A stretch of 64,000 nucleotides of DNA. Origin: Erwinia_E haradaeae_B (lineage in GTDB: Bacteria > Pseudomonadota > Gammaproteobacteria > Enterobacterales > Enterobacteriaceae). The notes below the pieces were generated by a model. The model worked only from the letters and a program-made list of their open reading frames with translations, did not search any database and had not been told where the DNA came from. The DNA is taken from contig NZ_LR217730.1 of the NCBI RefSeq assembly GCF_900698985.1, positions 806,001-870,000 of the forward strand, given 5' to 3'. This document shows positions 8,881-18,881 of the stretch, piece by piece (position 1 is the stretch's first letter; the number at the start of each line of letters is the position of its first letter). The position numbers and the translations under genes are program-made.

Positions 8881-10965
8881 TTATTGTATAGCGTCTTTTA
8901 TACTTAGACGAACACGACCTTGTCTATCAACTTCTAATACTTTTACTGGAATCTCCTGACCAACTTTTACATAGTCATTAACTTTTTCAATGCGTTTATC
9001 AGCAATCTGAGAAATATGTACTAAACCCTCTTTGCTACCACTAATTGCAACAAAAGCACCAAAATCCACAATGCGTGTAACCTTACCATTATAAATACGA
9101 CCTACTATAATTTCTGCAGTAATTTCTTCAATACGACGAATAGCATATTTCGCTTTATCATCATTATTAGCCGCAATTTTTATCGCACCATCATCTTTAA
9201 TTTCAATACTAGTTCCTGTTTCTTCGGTTAGCGCCCGAATTACTGAACCCCCTTTACCAATTAAATCTTTGATTTTATCAATACTAATCTGAATAGTATG
9301 CATGCGAGGAGCAAACTGGGATAGGTTATCACGAGGTTTGCTAAGCGCCTGATCCATCACGCTAAGAATATGTAAACGTGCACCCTTGGCCTGAGCAAGC
9401 GCGACCTTCATGATTTCACGCGTGATCCCTTCAATTTTTATGTCCATCTGAAGCGCAGTGATACCTTCTCTACTACCTGCTACTTTGAAATCCATGTCAC
9501 CTAAATAATCTTCATCACCTAAAATATCAGAGAGAACGACAAAATTCATATCATCTTTTACTAAACCCATAGCGATACCAGCCACTGCAGACTGAATAGG
9601 GACACCAGCATCCATTAATGCTAAAGATGCACCACAAACGGACGCCATAGAAGATGAACCATTAGATTCAGTGATCTCAGAGACTACACGTACTGTATAT
9701 GGAAAAGAATCTCCTTTTGGCATCACAGACAAAATACCTCTTTTAGCTAAACGACCATGACCAACTTCACGTCGTTTAGGTGAACTCACAGCGCCAATTT
9801 CACCAACAGAATATGGAGGAAAATTATAGTGGAACAGGAAATTATCACTACGCTCTCCCATTAACTCATCAAGATTCTGTGCATCACGAGCAGTACCAAG
9901 TGTAGCGGTAACCAATGCTTGGGTTTCACCACGAGTAAATAACGCTGATCCATGCGTACGTGGCAATATACCCGTACGTATATCTAAAGCACGAATCATG
10001 TCTTTTTCACGACCATCAATACGTGGCTCACCACGCAAAATACGATTACGTACAATCTTTCTTTCTAAAGAGTGCAAATAATCATTAATTCCATAAAGAT
10101 CTAATTCTGGATTTTCTGATAATATTTCTGCGCTTACTTCAGATTTAATGCGGTTCACCTGTACATACCGCTCTTGCTTCTGAGTAATATGGTAAGCCTC
10201 ACTTAAACGAGATTGAGCTAAATTATCTATCCAAATACGCAGTTTATCACTGAGAATTTCTGGATGCCAGTCCCATTTTGGTTTACCTGCTAAAGCAACT
10301 AAAGAATTAATATTCTCAATCACAATCTGTTGTTGTTCATGCCCAAATACTATAGCATCTAAAACATGATCTTCATTTAATAACGAAGCTTCAGATTCAA
10401 CCATCAAAACTGCTCTTTGAGTCCCAGAAACTACTAAATCTAGCGTACTTTTTTTTAACTCATCACTAGTTGGGTTTAAAACGTACTGGTTGTTAATATA
10501 ACCAACACGTGCAGCACCAACAGGTCCATTAAATGGCAAACCAGATAATGCTAAAGCAGCAGATGAACCAATCATAGCAACAATATCTGGATTGACTTGA
10601 GGATTAACAGAAACTACGGTAGCAATCACCTGCACTTCGTTAAAAAATCCTGCTGGAAATAACGGTCGCATTGGACGATCGATCAAACGTGAGGTTAACA
10701 TTTCATTTTCACTTGGACGTCCCTCGCGTCTAAAAAAACTACCGGGTATGCGACCAGCAGAATAAGCGCGCTCCTGATAGTGCACGGTCAAAGGAAAGAA
10801 ATTTTGACCTGATTTTGCTGTTTTTTCTCCAACTACAGTGACAAATACCGTAGTATCGTCCATGCTAATCATAACAGCTGCAGTAGCTTGACGCGCCATC
10901 ATTCCAGTTTCAATGGACATCATATTTTGGCCATATTGAAATTTTTGTATAATCGGAATAAGCAA
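8881..10965 (-). CDS. pnp: Polyribonucleotide nucleotidyltransferase (PNPase)
   Basis: PNPase degrades RNA 3' to 5' by phosphorolysis and is a core of the RNA degradosome. The 694-residue protein aligns with E. coli PNPase (711) from the first Met: two RNase PH-like halves (FFRREGRPSE near 78, then GSPKRRE-like SSPKRREVGHGRLAKRG), a KH domain (IGKGGSVIRALTEETG) and an S1 domain (VGRIYNGKVTRIVDFGAF). The missing part is the acidic C-terminal tail. It is 283 bp downstream of rpsO, as in E. coli. Confidence 0.98.
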   Translation of the reverse strand: MLIPIIQKFQYGQNMMSIETGMMARQATAAVMISMDDTTVFVTVVGEKTAKSGQNFFPLTVHYQERAYSAGRIPGSFFRREGRPSENEMLTSRLIDRPMRPLFPAGFFNEVQVIATVVSVNPQVNPDIVAMIGSSAALALSGLPFNGPVGAARVGYINNQYVLNPTSDELKKSTLDLVVSGTQRAVLMVESEASLLNEDHVLDAIVFGHEQQQIVIENINSLVALAGKPKWDWHPEILSDKLRIWIDNLAQSRLSEAYHITQKQERYVQVNRIKSEVSAEILSENPELDLYGINDYLHSLERKIVRNRILRGEPRIDGREKDMIRALDIRTGILPRTHGSALFTRGETQALVTATLGTARDAQNLDELMGERSDNFLFHYNFPPYSVGEIGAVSSPKRREVGHGRLAKRGILSVMPKGDSFPYTVRVVSEITESNGSSSMASVCGASLALMDAGVPIQSAVAGIAMGLVKDDMNFVVLSDILGDEDYLGDMDFKVAGSREGITALQMDIKIEGITREIMKVALAQAKGARLHILSVMDQALSKPRDNLSQFAPRMHTIQISIDKIKDLIGKGGSVIRALTEETGTSIEIKDDGAIKIAANNDDKAKYAIRRIEEITAEIIVGRIYNGKVTRIVDFGAFVAISGSKEGLVHISQIADKRIEKVNDYVKVGQEIPVKVLEVDRQGRVRLSIKDAIQ

Positions 10966-11248
10966 AATTAGTTCCTTAATATTAAGTCTTGAGTATAGTA
11001 ACTACTATAACTGGATCTACTTAGATAGATCATCATGTCACTTGTTGATATAAACACATTAGCAACTGACTACAGTCATTAGATTATGAAATTCCTTGTC
11101 ATTGTCATCAATCACGTATTCAATAAAAACTGCGCTGAATTATATAAAATAATACCTACCTCTAACTTTTATCACATACAAAATAGTCAATGATCCCTCT
11201 GAGGCAAGCATGAAAGACATCAATCATATAATCAAAAAAGACCTTTTA

Positions 11249-11518
11249 CTAGCGTCTCAAGTTCAAGAGATCAATCAAGCGAGTATAACGAGAAATCTTT
11301 TGACGTTTAAGATAATCTAGTAACTTACGACGCTTTGATACCATACGAAGCAATCCTCGCCGACTATGATGATCTTTTTTATGCTGAGAAAAATGACCTT
11401 GTAAATGATTAATCTGTGCAGTAAGAAGTGCAACTTGCACTTCTGTCACACCACTATCATAAGAATTACGACCAAAATCAGAGATAATTTGTGCTTTTAT
11501 TCTGGTGTTTAGAGACAT
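11249..11518 (-). CDS. rpsO: 30S ribosomal protein S15
   Basis: S15 binds 16S rRNA early in assembly of the small subunit platform. The 89-residue protein has the family length and hallmark text LTAQINHLQGHF, KKDHHSRRGLLRMVSKRRKL and LDYLK. The position between truB and pnp is the same as in E. coli. Both flanking spacers are about 270 bp. Confidence 0.98.
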   Translation of the reverse strand: MSLNTRIKAQIISDFGRNSYDSGVTEVQVALLTAQINHLQGHFSQHKKDHHSRRGLLRMVSKRRKLLDYLKRQKISRYTRLIDLLNLRR

Positions 11519-11783
11519 AAGATAACTCCAATTTTCTAAAATCTATACAAGAATTCTAACTGATAACTCCAATACTCTATACATCCTCTAGATAAAGTAT
11601 TTGATAGTATGTAGTCTTATAAAAGAGAAATGTGCAAGCATTCAAGTTTTTTTAGAATATTTGTAGCATAAGATAACCATTTTTCTTTAAGCTAAAACTA
11701 ACAAGTCTAATGATAAAAATAACAATAAACTACATAGATAAAAAAAATAAACTTTAATGATAACCTTTATAAAATGTGCATTT

Positions 11784-12770
11784 TTAATGCAACACTTCTG
11801 CTTTTCTATTAATCTTAAATGTGCTATCCAAAAAATATTTAGATACAAGCCTACGTGGTACTAATAGACTGTTATTAATAATTTCTCCTATTCCAAGAAA
11901 ATTAGACTCTAGACCTTCAGTAACACGCACTAACCCATTGGCTGGTGAATTCAACAATGATACTGAGCAACCATTTTTTAAATGTTGCGCCATGATACTT
12001 GATAAATTAATCAAGGGATAATTAGAAACCGGACTATCCATGGGCATCAATAGAATATCAAGAAAGTTCTGTGACGCGAGACCGATATCTTTTGCATGAT
12101 TAATAATTTTCTGAAGAGATTGCATTGTAATCATCTGAGTCATAAGATAATGAGAAACTTGTAAGCGACGCAAATAACTTACATGTGCACCACAACCTAG
12201 CTTTTCACCAAGATCATCGATAATAGTTCGAATATATGTTCCTTTTGATACACGAAGATCTAGCTCTATTTCGTTTCCTTCACAGCGTATACATTGTAAC
12301 ATATTTACTACAATCTTACGTGATTTACATGGCACATGCACTCCTGAACGGGCATATTCATATAATTTACGTCCCTTATATTTAATCGCTGAATACATTG
12401 AAGGAGTTTGCTGTGTTTCACCACGAAAACTATCTAGAGCCTCCTTAAGCACTTTAGTAGTAAACATCACTGGGCGCTCGCTCAATAAAATACCACTAGA
12501 GTCTGATGTATCAGTTTTTTGTCCAAGTCTGGCAATGACACGATAATGTTTATCTGAATTTAATAAATACTGCGCGAACTTAGTGGACTCACCTAAGCAA
12601 ATAGGTAACATACCTGTTGCTATCGGATCCAGTGACCCAGTATGACCCGCCTTCCTCGCATGATATATGCGCTTTACTTGTTGCAACGCCTGATTGGAAG
12701 AAACCCCGTAAGGTTTATCTAAAAGTAAAACTCCATGAACATTGCGCCGAAGGTCATAGATATTTTTCAT
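11784..12770 (-). CDS. truB: tRNA pseudouridine-55 synthase
   Basis: TruB makes pseudouridine 55 in the T loop of tRNAs. The catalytic Asp lies in AGHTGSLDPIATGMLPICLGE; other family text includes TDTSD, QTPSMYSAIKYKG and KGTYIRTIIDDLGE. At 328 residues it is slightly longer than E. coli TruB (314), mainly at the C-terminus. Its ATG overlaps the rbfA stop by 4 bases (ATGA), indicating translational coupling. Confidence 0.97.
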   Translation of the reverse strand: MKNIYDLRRNVHGVLLLDKPYGVSSNQALQQVKRIYHARKAGHTGSLDPIATGMLPICLGESTKFAQYLLNSDKHYRVIARLGQKTDTSDSSGILLSERPVMFTTKVLKEALDSFRGETQQTPSMYSAIKYKGRKLYEYARSGVHVPCKSRKIVVNMLQCIRCEGNEIELDLRVSKGTYIRTIIDDLGEKLGCGAHVSYLRRLQVSHYLMTQMITMQSLQKIINHAKDIGLASQNFLDILLMPMDSPVSNYPLINLSSIMAQHLKNGCSVSLLNSPANGLVRVTEGLESNFLGIGEIINNSLLVPRRLVSKYFLDSTFKINRKAEVLH

Positions 12771-13183
12771 AACTGCACTGAATCTAGTGCCAATGATTGT
12801 TTTAATGCAATCTCACCTTCTTGATAACTTGGAGTAATATTAGAAACTAATTTAGAAATACGCATACCTATCAAGAAAGAATTGTCATGGTAAAAACTAA
12901 GCTTAGGCGTCATTCTGATATTCATTGTTTGACTCAATAAAGTACGTATATAACCCGAAGCCCTAGATAAAATTTGTAAATTAAATGCTATCTCTACTTC
13001 ATTTTTATCCTGAAGAAATGTCACAAATACCTTTGCGTATGCTAAATCACGGGACACAGAGACACTAGATACGGTAATCATACCATCTAACCGTGGATCT
13101 CTTATTTTACACTGTAAAATGATTGCAATCTCTTTTTTTATTTCTTGAGCAATACGTTTCAGTCGACCAAATTCTTTTGCCAT
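12767..13183 (-). CDS. rbfA: 30S ribosome-binding factor A
   Basis: RbfA binds immature 30S subunits and helps 16S rRNA 5'-end maturation, notably in the cold. The start MAKEFGRLKRIAQEIKKEIA and the segment RDPRLDGMITVSSVSVSRDL are typical of the family; the length is 138 residues (E. coli 133). It sits between infB (126 bp upstream) and truB (4-base overlap). Its helper rimP, upstream in the same cluster in E. coli, is only a relic here. Confidence 0.96.
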   Translation of the reverse strand: MAKEFGRLKRIAQEIKKEIAIILQCKIRDPRLDGMITVSSVSVSRDLAYAKVFVTFLQDKNEVEIAFNLQILSRASGYIRTLLSQTMNIRMTPKLSFYHDNSFLIGMRISKLVSNITPSYQEGEIALKQSLALDSVQL

Positions 13184-13309
13184 CTTTTAAATCTCCATGT
13201 ACTGTACTTAGTCATACACAATTCCTTTCGTGCGTTACATTAATAAAAAACTAATCTTATATTGTGATAAATACTAATATTTTACATACTATCTATACTT
13301 GATTAGTAA

Positions 13310-16030
13310 TTAACCAAGAGTACGTTGAATTTCAAAAATTTCAAATACTTCAATCATATCCCCGATATGTACATCATTATAGTTTTTAACACCAATGCCA
13401 CATTCAATACCATTACGCACTTCGTTAACATCTTCTTTAAAACGACGTAAAGATTCTAATTCACCTTCATAAATTACTATATTATTGCGCAAAACTCGGA
13501 TAGGATTATGACGTTTAATAATTCCTTCAGTGACCATACAACCAGCAATAGCGCTAAATCGAGGAGACTTAAATACATTGCGCACCTCTGCTAAACCTAT
13601 AATTTGTTGTTTATACTCAGGACTTAACATACCACTCATAGCTAGTTTTACTTCATCAATAAGATTATAGATCACAGAATAGTAACGCAGATCTAAATTC
13701 TCTTCATCAATTATTCTCCGTGCTGTGGCATCAGCTCGGACATTAAAACCTATTATAATAGCACTAGATGCAGCTGCTAGTGTAGCATCAGTTTCAGTAA
13801 TTCCGCCTACACCAGAGCCAATGATCTTTACTTGTACTTCGTTACTGGATAATTTTACTAAAGATTCTGAAATTGCTTCGACTGAACCTTGCACATCAGC
13901 CTTTAATACAATATTCATTTCAGATATCTTACCTTCTTCGATGTTAGCAAACATTTTTTCCAGCTGCACTTTTTGTTGTCGCGCTAATTTTACTTCACGG
14001 AATTTACCCTGTCGATACAGCGAAACTTCGCGTGCTTTCTTTTCGTCACGTACTACTGTGGCTATATCACCGGAAACCGGTACACCAGACATACCAAGAA
14101 TTGTAACTGGAATCGATGGCCCTGCTGTTAACACTTCGCAACCATTTTCATCTCTCATGCCACGAATACGTCCATACTCCAAACCACATAATACAATATC
14201 ACCTTTTTTAAGTGTACCTTCTCTTACCAGAATAGTCGCTATTGGACCTCTTCCTTTATCTAAAAAAGACTCAATAACTATCCCACCTGCCATACCTTGA
14301 TGTGCCGCAGTAAGCTCCATAATCTCAGCTTGCAGCAAAATAGCTTTTAAAAGGTCATCAATACCAGTACCGATTTTAGCAGAAACGTTGATAAAAATAT
14401 TATCACCTCCCCAATCCTCTGGAATAATTCCATACTGTGTTAATTCCTTTTTAACGCGCTCTGGATCAGCGTCCGCTTTATCACATTTATTTACTGCGAC
14501 TAAAACAGGTACGCTTGCTGCTTTTGCATGCTGAATCGCTTCTACAGTTTGAGGCATAACACCGTCATCTGCAGCTATCACTAGAATTACAATATCTGTA
14601 ATTTCTGCACCACGTGCCCTCATGGCAGTAAAAGCTGCATGACCTGGTGTATCCAAAAAGGTTATCATGCCATTGACAGTTTCTACGTGATATGCACCGA
14701 TATGCTGAGTAATACCACCTGCTTCACCTCGAGCTACTTTAGTAGAACGAATATAATCTAACAATGAAGTCTTACCATGATCTACATGACCCATGATAGT
14801 TACAACTGGCGCCCTAGATTCAAGGATAACATTAGTATCTCGATCACTCATAAGCGCAGCTTCTAGCGCATTTTCACAACGTAACGTCACTTTATGACCC
14901 ATGTCCTCTGCCACTAACTGTGCAGTATCCTGATCAATGATTTGATTAATTGTTGCCATAGCACCTAATTTCATCATAGCTTTAATTACTTGGGAGCTCT
15001 TAACAGCCATCTTATTAGCTAACTCTGCCACGGTAATAGTTTCACCAATAATCACATCTCGATTAATAAACTGAACCGGTTTATTAAAACTCTGATGTAA
15101 CAAGCTGGGTTTACGCTTGCCAAACTTTCCACCACGTATCTGGGCGCGCGCTTCTTCGCGATCAGTTTTGGCCTCTGCGTGCTTGTTGCCCTTTTTTCGA
15201 ACATGAACCTTGCTTGTTCTAATAGCACGACTACGTCGATCACCCTCCACTTGAGCATCGTTTTCATCCTCTGCTTCTCGCGCATGTGTTGAAGTAGTCA
15301 GATGATAATCTGTGGCATCTTCAATATCTTTCGTTACTGACGTCCATTCTTCACCTTTTTCTTCTGCCATTTGACGTGCCGCCGCCGCGACTTGCTTAGC
15401 AGCTTGTTCGATCTTACGATGCACTTCTTCTTCAGACTTGCGTTTCAATTCAGCAGACTGCGCTTCACGACGGGCCTTCTCGGACTGAAAAATACGTAAT
15501 GCATCAGAAGTCTCTTTTTTGTTACCTTGTGATTCATCTATTACTTGATATTTAGATACATTAGCTTTTTCAGATTTGAATGCACTACTATGTGAATGTT
15601 GTACACTATTTGGAAATTTAGAATGCGCTTTCATTTTAGGATTGTTATTACTTGACTCTATTATGACACGTTTTTCTTGTGCTAGCGCATCTTCCTGTTT
15701 AGTGCGCACTATGGATTCTTCTCGTACAAAAGAAGATAAAACGCTCTTTGTATATGTTCTTTTTTTACGTACTTCAATGTGAACCGACTTGCTTTTGCCT
15801 CCGGTTCCAAGAATACTTAAAGTACTTCGCGTCTTACGCTGTAAGGTTAATTTACCAGATCTAGCATCATCATTGTGATTAAGATAAGCAAGTAGCATCT
15901 CTTTTTCATGCTGACTTACAGAGTCATGTACAGACTTTTTTATCCCTGCATCAGAAAACTTCTGCACTAGACGTTCTATTGGCATTTGAATCTCTGCGGC
16001 TAATAATTTTATAGTTACATCTGTTGTCAT
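13310..16030 (-). CDS. infB: Translation initiation factor IF-2
   Basis: IF-2 is the GTPase that brings initiator tRNA to the 30S subunit. The 906 residues (E. coli 890) comprise an N-terminal IF2_N domain starting MTTDVTIKLLAAEIQMPIER, a long charged Lys/Arg/Glu/Ala linker, the G domain (GHVDHGKTSLL, DTPGHAAF, VNKCDKAD) and C-terminal domains ending in EVFEIFEIQRTLG. The start is 24 nt downstream of the nusA stop. The long opposite-strand frame at 13725-14300 is a shadow of this gene. Confidence 0.98.
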   Translation of the reverse strand: MTTDVTIKLLAAEIQMPIERLVQKFSDAGIKKSVHDSVSQHEKEMLLAYLNHNDDARSGKLTLQRKTRSTLSILGTGGKSKSVHIEVRKKRTYTKSVLSSFVREESIVRTKQEDALAQEKRVIIESSNNNPKMKAHSKFPNSVQHSHSSAFKSEKANVSKYQVIDESQGNKKETSDALRIFQSEKARREAQSAELKRKSEEEVHRKIEQAAKQVAAAARQMAEEKGEEWTSVTKDIEDATDYHLTTSTHAREAEDENDAQVEGDRRSRAIRTSKVHVRKKGNKHAEAKTDREEARAQIRGGKFGKRKPSLLHQSFNKPVQFINRDVIIGETITVAELANKMAVKSSQVIKAMMKLGAMATINQIIDQDTAQLVAEDMGHKVTLRCENALEAALMSDRDTNVILESRAPVVTIMGHVDHGKTSLLDYIRSTKVARGEAGGITQHIGAYHVETVNGMITFLDTPGHAAFTAMRARGAEITDIVILVIAADDGVMPQTVEAIQHAKAASVPVLVAVNKCDKADADPERVKKELTQYGIIPEDWGGDNIFINVSAKIGTGIDDLLKAILLQAEIMELTAAHQGMAGGIVIESFLDKGRGPIATILVREGTLKKGDIVLCGLEYGRIRGMRDENGCEVLTAGPSIPVTILGMSGVPVSGDIATVVRDEKKAREVSLYRQGKFREVKLARQQKVQLEKMFANIEEGKISEMNIVLKADVQGSVEAISESLVKLSSNEVQVKIIGSGVGGITETDATLAAASSAIIIGFNVRADATARRIIDEENLDLRYYSVIYNLIDEVKLAMSGMLSPEYKQQIIGLAEVRNVFKSPRFSAIAGCMVTEGIIKRHNPIRVLRNNIVIYEGELESLRRFKEDVNEVRNGIECGIGVKNYNDVHIGDMIEVFEIFEIQRTLG

Positions 16031-16054
16031 ACTATCCCTTCCTGCTACAGTGGA

Positions 16055-17563
16055 TTACGCATCAGAGCCGAACCAACATATATTGCGTGCAGCCATAATT
16101 AGTTCACCAGCGCGAAATGTATCGGTTAGTCCATCAATATCTGAGAGATCATCTACACCCTGTTCGGCAAGATCTTCCAAACTACATACCCCTTTTTCTG
16201 CTAGCTTAAAGGCCGTTTCCCGATCTAAACCAGTGAGATTAAGTAAGTCCTGAGAGGGTTGTGCTATCGCACAAGCTTCTGTTTTAGCAAGCGCAAGAGT
16301 AGTTAATACGTCTTTAGCTCGGCTTTGCAACTCTTCTACACAACCTGCATTTAAACCATTAACCGCTAGGATCTCATGAATTGGTACATAAGCTAATTCT
16401 TCTAAAGAAGAAAATCCTTCCTCCACCAAAGCAGTAGCAAAAGTTGTATCAATATTGAGATACCTAGTAAAAACATCAATAGCAGCATGCTCTTCGGCTT
16501 GATGTTTAGCTTGTAAGTCTTCCATTTTCATAACGTTAAGACTCCATCCGCTAAGCTGTGAAGCTAGACGTACATTTTGCCCATTCCGACCAATAGCTTG
16601 GGCTAAATTTCCAGATTCTACAGCAATATCCATAGTGTGACTATCTTCATCTACAACAATGGAAGAGACATCTGCAGGCGCCATGGCATTAATCACAAAC
16701 TGTGCAGGATTATCATCCCAGAGTATGATATCAATACGCTCACCACCTAGTTCACTAGACACTGCTTGAACACGTGCGCCACGCATACCTACACAAGCTC
16801 CCACAGGATCAATACGCCTATCATTAGTTTTTACAGCAATTTTAGCACGCGAACCAGGATCTCTAACAGCAGCTTTAATTTCTAATACTTCTTCAGCGAT
16901 CTCTGGTACTTCAATACGAAATAGTTCAATAAGCATCTCAGGTCGAGATCTACTAATAAATAATTGAGTACCACGAACCTCAGGGCGAATGGCATACAAA
17001 ACCCCACGAATACGGTCGCCAACGCGAAAATTTTCTCGAGGTAACATGTCTTCACGAAGCACTAATGCTTCGGCAACAGTGTTCGATCCATGGTTTAAAC
17101 GAACCTCTAGTGAGATATGATCACGAGTAACTTTTTTGACCGTGCTCGTAATAATTTTACCTTCTTTTTTCCGAAATTTATCAATAATCATTGCACGTTC
17201 AGCTTCACGCACTTTTTGAACAATAACCTGTTTTGCAGTCTGAGTTGTAATGCGATCAAAAGTAACAGATGCGATTTGTTCTTCAATAAATTCACCTATA
17301 GAAAGAAGCGAATCATCATAGCGTGCCGCTTCTAGTGTAATTTCACAGGTAGGCTGTATAACTTTTTCGACAATTAGCCAGCGACGGAATGTTTGAAAAG
17401 ATCCAGTTTTTCTATCGATACTGACGCGTACATCAATATCTTTTTCATATTTTTTTTTAGTAGCTGTTGCGAGCGCACTCTCTAGCGCTTCGAAAATCTT
17501 CTCACGTGGAAGCGACTTCTCATTAGAGACAGCTTCTACAACAGCTAAGATTTCTTTGTTCAT
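16055..17563 (-). CDS. nusA: Transcription termination/antitermination factor NusA
   Basis: NusA binds RNA polymerase and controls pausing, termination and antitermination. I chose ATG 17563 because MNKEILAVVEAVSNEK is the E. coli N-terminus; the extra 14 upstream codons are part of the rimP relic. The product has 502 residues (E. coli 495), with NTD, S1, KH1/KH2 (VGACVGMRGARVQ, AIGRNGQNVRLASQLSG) and two C-terminal acidic repeats ending in AARNICWFG. A short insertion occurs in the S1 domain (LNHGSNTV). Confidence 0.97.
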   Translation of the reverse strand: MNKEILAVVEAVSNEKSLPREKIFEALESALATATKKKYEKDIDVRVSIDRKTGSFQTFRRWLIVEKVIQPTCEITLEAARYDDSLLSIGEFIEEQIASVTFDRITTQTAKQVIVQKVREAERAMIIDKFRKKEGKIITSTVKKVTRDHISLEVRLNHGSNTVAEALVLREDMLPRENFRVGDRIRGVLYAIRPEVRGTQLFISRSRPEMLIELFRIEVPEIAEEVLEIKAAVRDPGSRAKIAVKTNDRRIDPVGACVGMRGARVQAVSSELGGERIDIILWDDNPAQFVINAMAPADVSSIVVDEDSHTMDIAVESGNLAQAIGRNGQNVRLASQLSGWSLNVMKMEDLQAKHQAEEHAAIDVFTRYLNIDTTFATALVEEGFSSLEELAYVPIHEILAVNGLNAGCVEELQSRAKDVLTTLALAKTEACAIAQPSQDLLNLTGLDRETAFKLAEKGVCSLEDLAEQGVDDLSDIDGLTDTFRAGELIMAARNICWFGSDA

Positions 17564-17589
17564 CCTAGTATGCCTCAATCTGGACTTTA

Positions 17590-18050
17590 AAAGGTGGACA
17601 ACCACGTTCTTTTCTAGATATTACTCAACTCGCATACTGTCTTTTACTGTATATATAGTAACAGTTACCATATTTTTTGTAGCAACTGCATGACATCTCT
17701 CCAATCTCGAGGTATTATAAACCTCTTCTAAATAACACTCATACGCAATCTTATCTTTTACAATATACACAACCTTTTAAAAAATCTCAAAAATAGACCA
17801 TTTATCAAAAAAATCAACCATATTATATATAAGAATAGTTGCATCTTTCTTTAAAGGAATATATATCCCCTACTAGTAATATAACGCTTAAAATAGGCTA
17901 ATTTTTTTGTAACAGTCTAATTCTATACGTGAAGATATTGGAATTTTTGACTACTATACTTGAGATCTGTCGGAAAAATTAGGAAATAATATTATTTTTC
18001 TATTGATATATTACGAGGCAAAGTTATATTTTTCATATAACATAAGCTTA
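17590..18050 (-). pseudogene. rimP: Relic of rimP (30S maturation factor)
   Basis: rimP lies just upstream of nusA in E. coli. On the - strand three frames carry matching pieces in the right order: AYECYLEEVY (about 17749-17717) against HYARFVGEEVT; RDWRDVMQLLQK (17709-17674) against RKWQGVIKAVDG; and MVTVTIYTVKD (17671-17639) against MITVTVEGKD, then after a stop LEKNVVVH against IQKANLVPH. The pieces need at least two frameshifts and an internal stop, so no RimP is made. The N-terminal part (about 17800-18050) is not clearly readable. Confidence 0.8.
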
Positions 18051-18057
18051 TAGATAC

Positions 18058-18077
18058 AAAAAAAGGGCACCTAGCCC
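18058..18077 (-). terminator. Rho-independent terminator (second of a tandem pair)
   Basis: Read on the - strand: GGGC-TAGGT-GCCC followed by seven T. It lies 24 bases beyond the first terminator, downstream of the tRNA genes and upstream of the rimP relic and nusA. Confidence 0.65.
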
Positions 18078-18094
18078 AATTATTCTTCTTTTTA

Positions 18095-18123
18095 ATAAAA
18101 AAACCCCGAAATTTTTCGGGGTT
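18095..18123 (-). terminator. Rho-independent terminator of the tRNA unit
   Basis: On the - strand AACCCCGAAA pairs with TTTCGGGGTT across a very short loop, followed by a run of seven T. It lies about 130 bases downstream of tRNA-fMet. Together with the following hairpin it should insulate nusA from tRNA transcription. Confidence 0.85.
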
Positions 18124-18254
18124 GATTACAACTAGACATTTGTAACCCGTTAACAATATATCTGCGCCGCCAATGGCTTTATTATAAGTAAGACTGATAT
18201 ATTCAAATCCAATATATATCAGATTCTATCTTTCAAGGCACTGATGTAAAAAAA

Positions 18255-18331
<77 letters not shown>

Positions 18332-18378
18332 GTTTATTATAAACATTTTCTAAGAAAATTAGCAAGTAAAATTTCACT

Positions 18379-18465
18379 TGGTACCGAGGACGGGACTTGA
18401 ACCCGTAAGCTCATACGAGCACTACCACCTCAAGGTAGCGTGTCTACCAATTCCACCACCACGGC
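18379..18465 (-). tRNA. leuU: tRNA-Leu (GAG anticodon)
   Basis: An 87-base tRNA with encoded CCA, a long variable arm (GTGCTCGTATGAGCTT) and the anticodon loop CTTGAGG. It is very close to E. coli leuU and lies next to secG as there. Base 5 is T where E. coli has A, giving a T-T mismatch with base 68 in the acceptor stem. Confidence 0.93.
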
Positions 18466-18554
18466 AATTTATTGATTGATATCACTTAAATAAAATTTAT
18501 ATTTAAAATAAACTGCATCTACATATATTAAAAACAGAATACCGATCCTGATCT

Positions 18555-18881
18555 TTAATTTTTCACGACACTCTTTTTTATCGCTAAAGGTGCTAATGCA
18601 GCGGTTTTGGATTGAGAAAAACCTATAAATTCATCTATATTTTGAGTCTTTCGACTGTTAATATTTCCAAAAATCAAACTAAGAAAAAAAAATAATATTG
18701 CTAGAATCGGAATGATTCTACGAGTAATAAAATTATCTGATCCATGAGAGCCAAATAGAGTATTTGATGCGCCGGCTCCAAATGATGACCACATAGAATA
18801 CCCATTATTATTCTGTATTAATATTAAGCTCACTAAACTAATAGCAATAAATAAATAAATTATTAAAAGAGCTTCGTACAT
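18555..18881 (-). CDS. secG: Protein translocase subunit SecG
   Basis: SecG is the small inner-membrane partner of SecYE that aids preprotein movement. The 108-residue protein (E. coli 110) has two membrane segments (about 4-21 and 54-71) linked by the conserved GASNTLFGSHGSDNF loop. It is next to tRNA-Leu, as in E. coli; glmM lies upstream but 0.94 kb away rather than close by. Confidence 0.95.
   Translation of the reverse strand: MYEALLIIYLFIAISLVSLILIQNNNGYSMWSSFGAGASNTLFGSHGSDNFITRRIIPILAILFFFLSLIFGNINSRKTQNIDEFIGFSQSKTAALAPLAIKKSVVKN

Noticed and set aside
13725..14300. 191-codon frame opposite infB
   Set aside because: Shadow frame of the conserved IF-2 coding sequence; no independent evidence.
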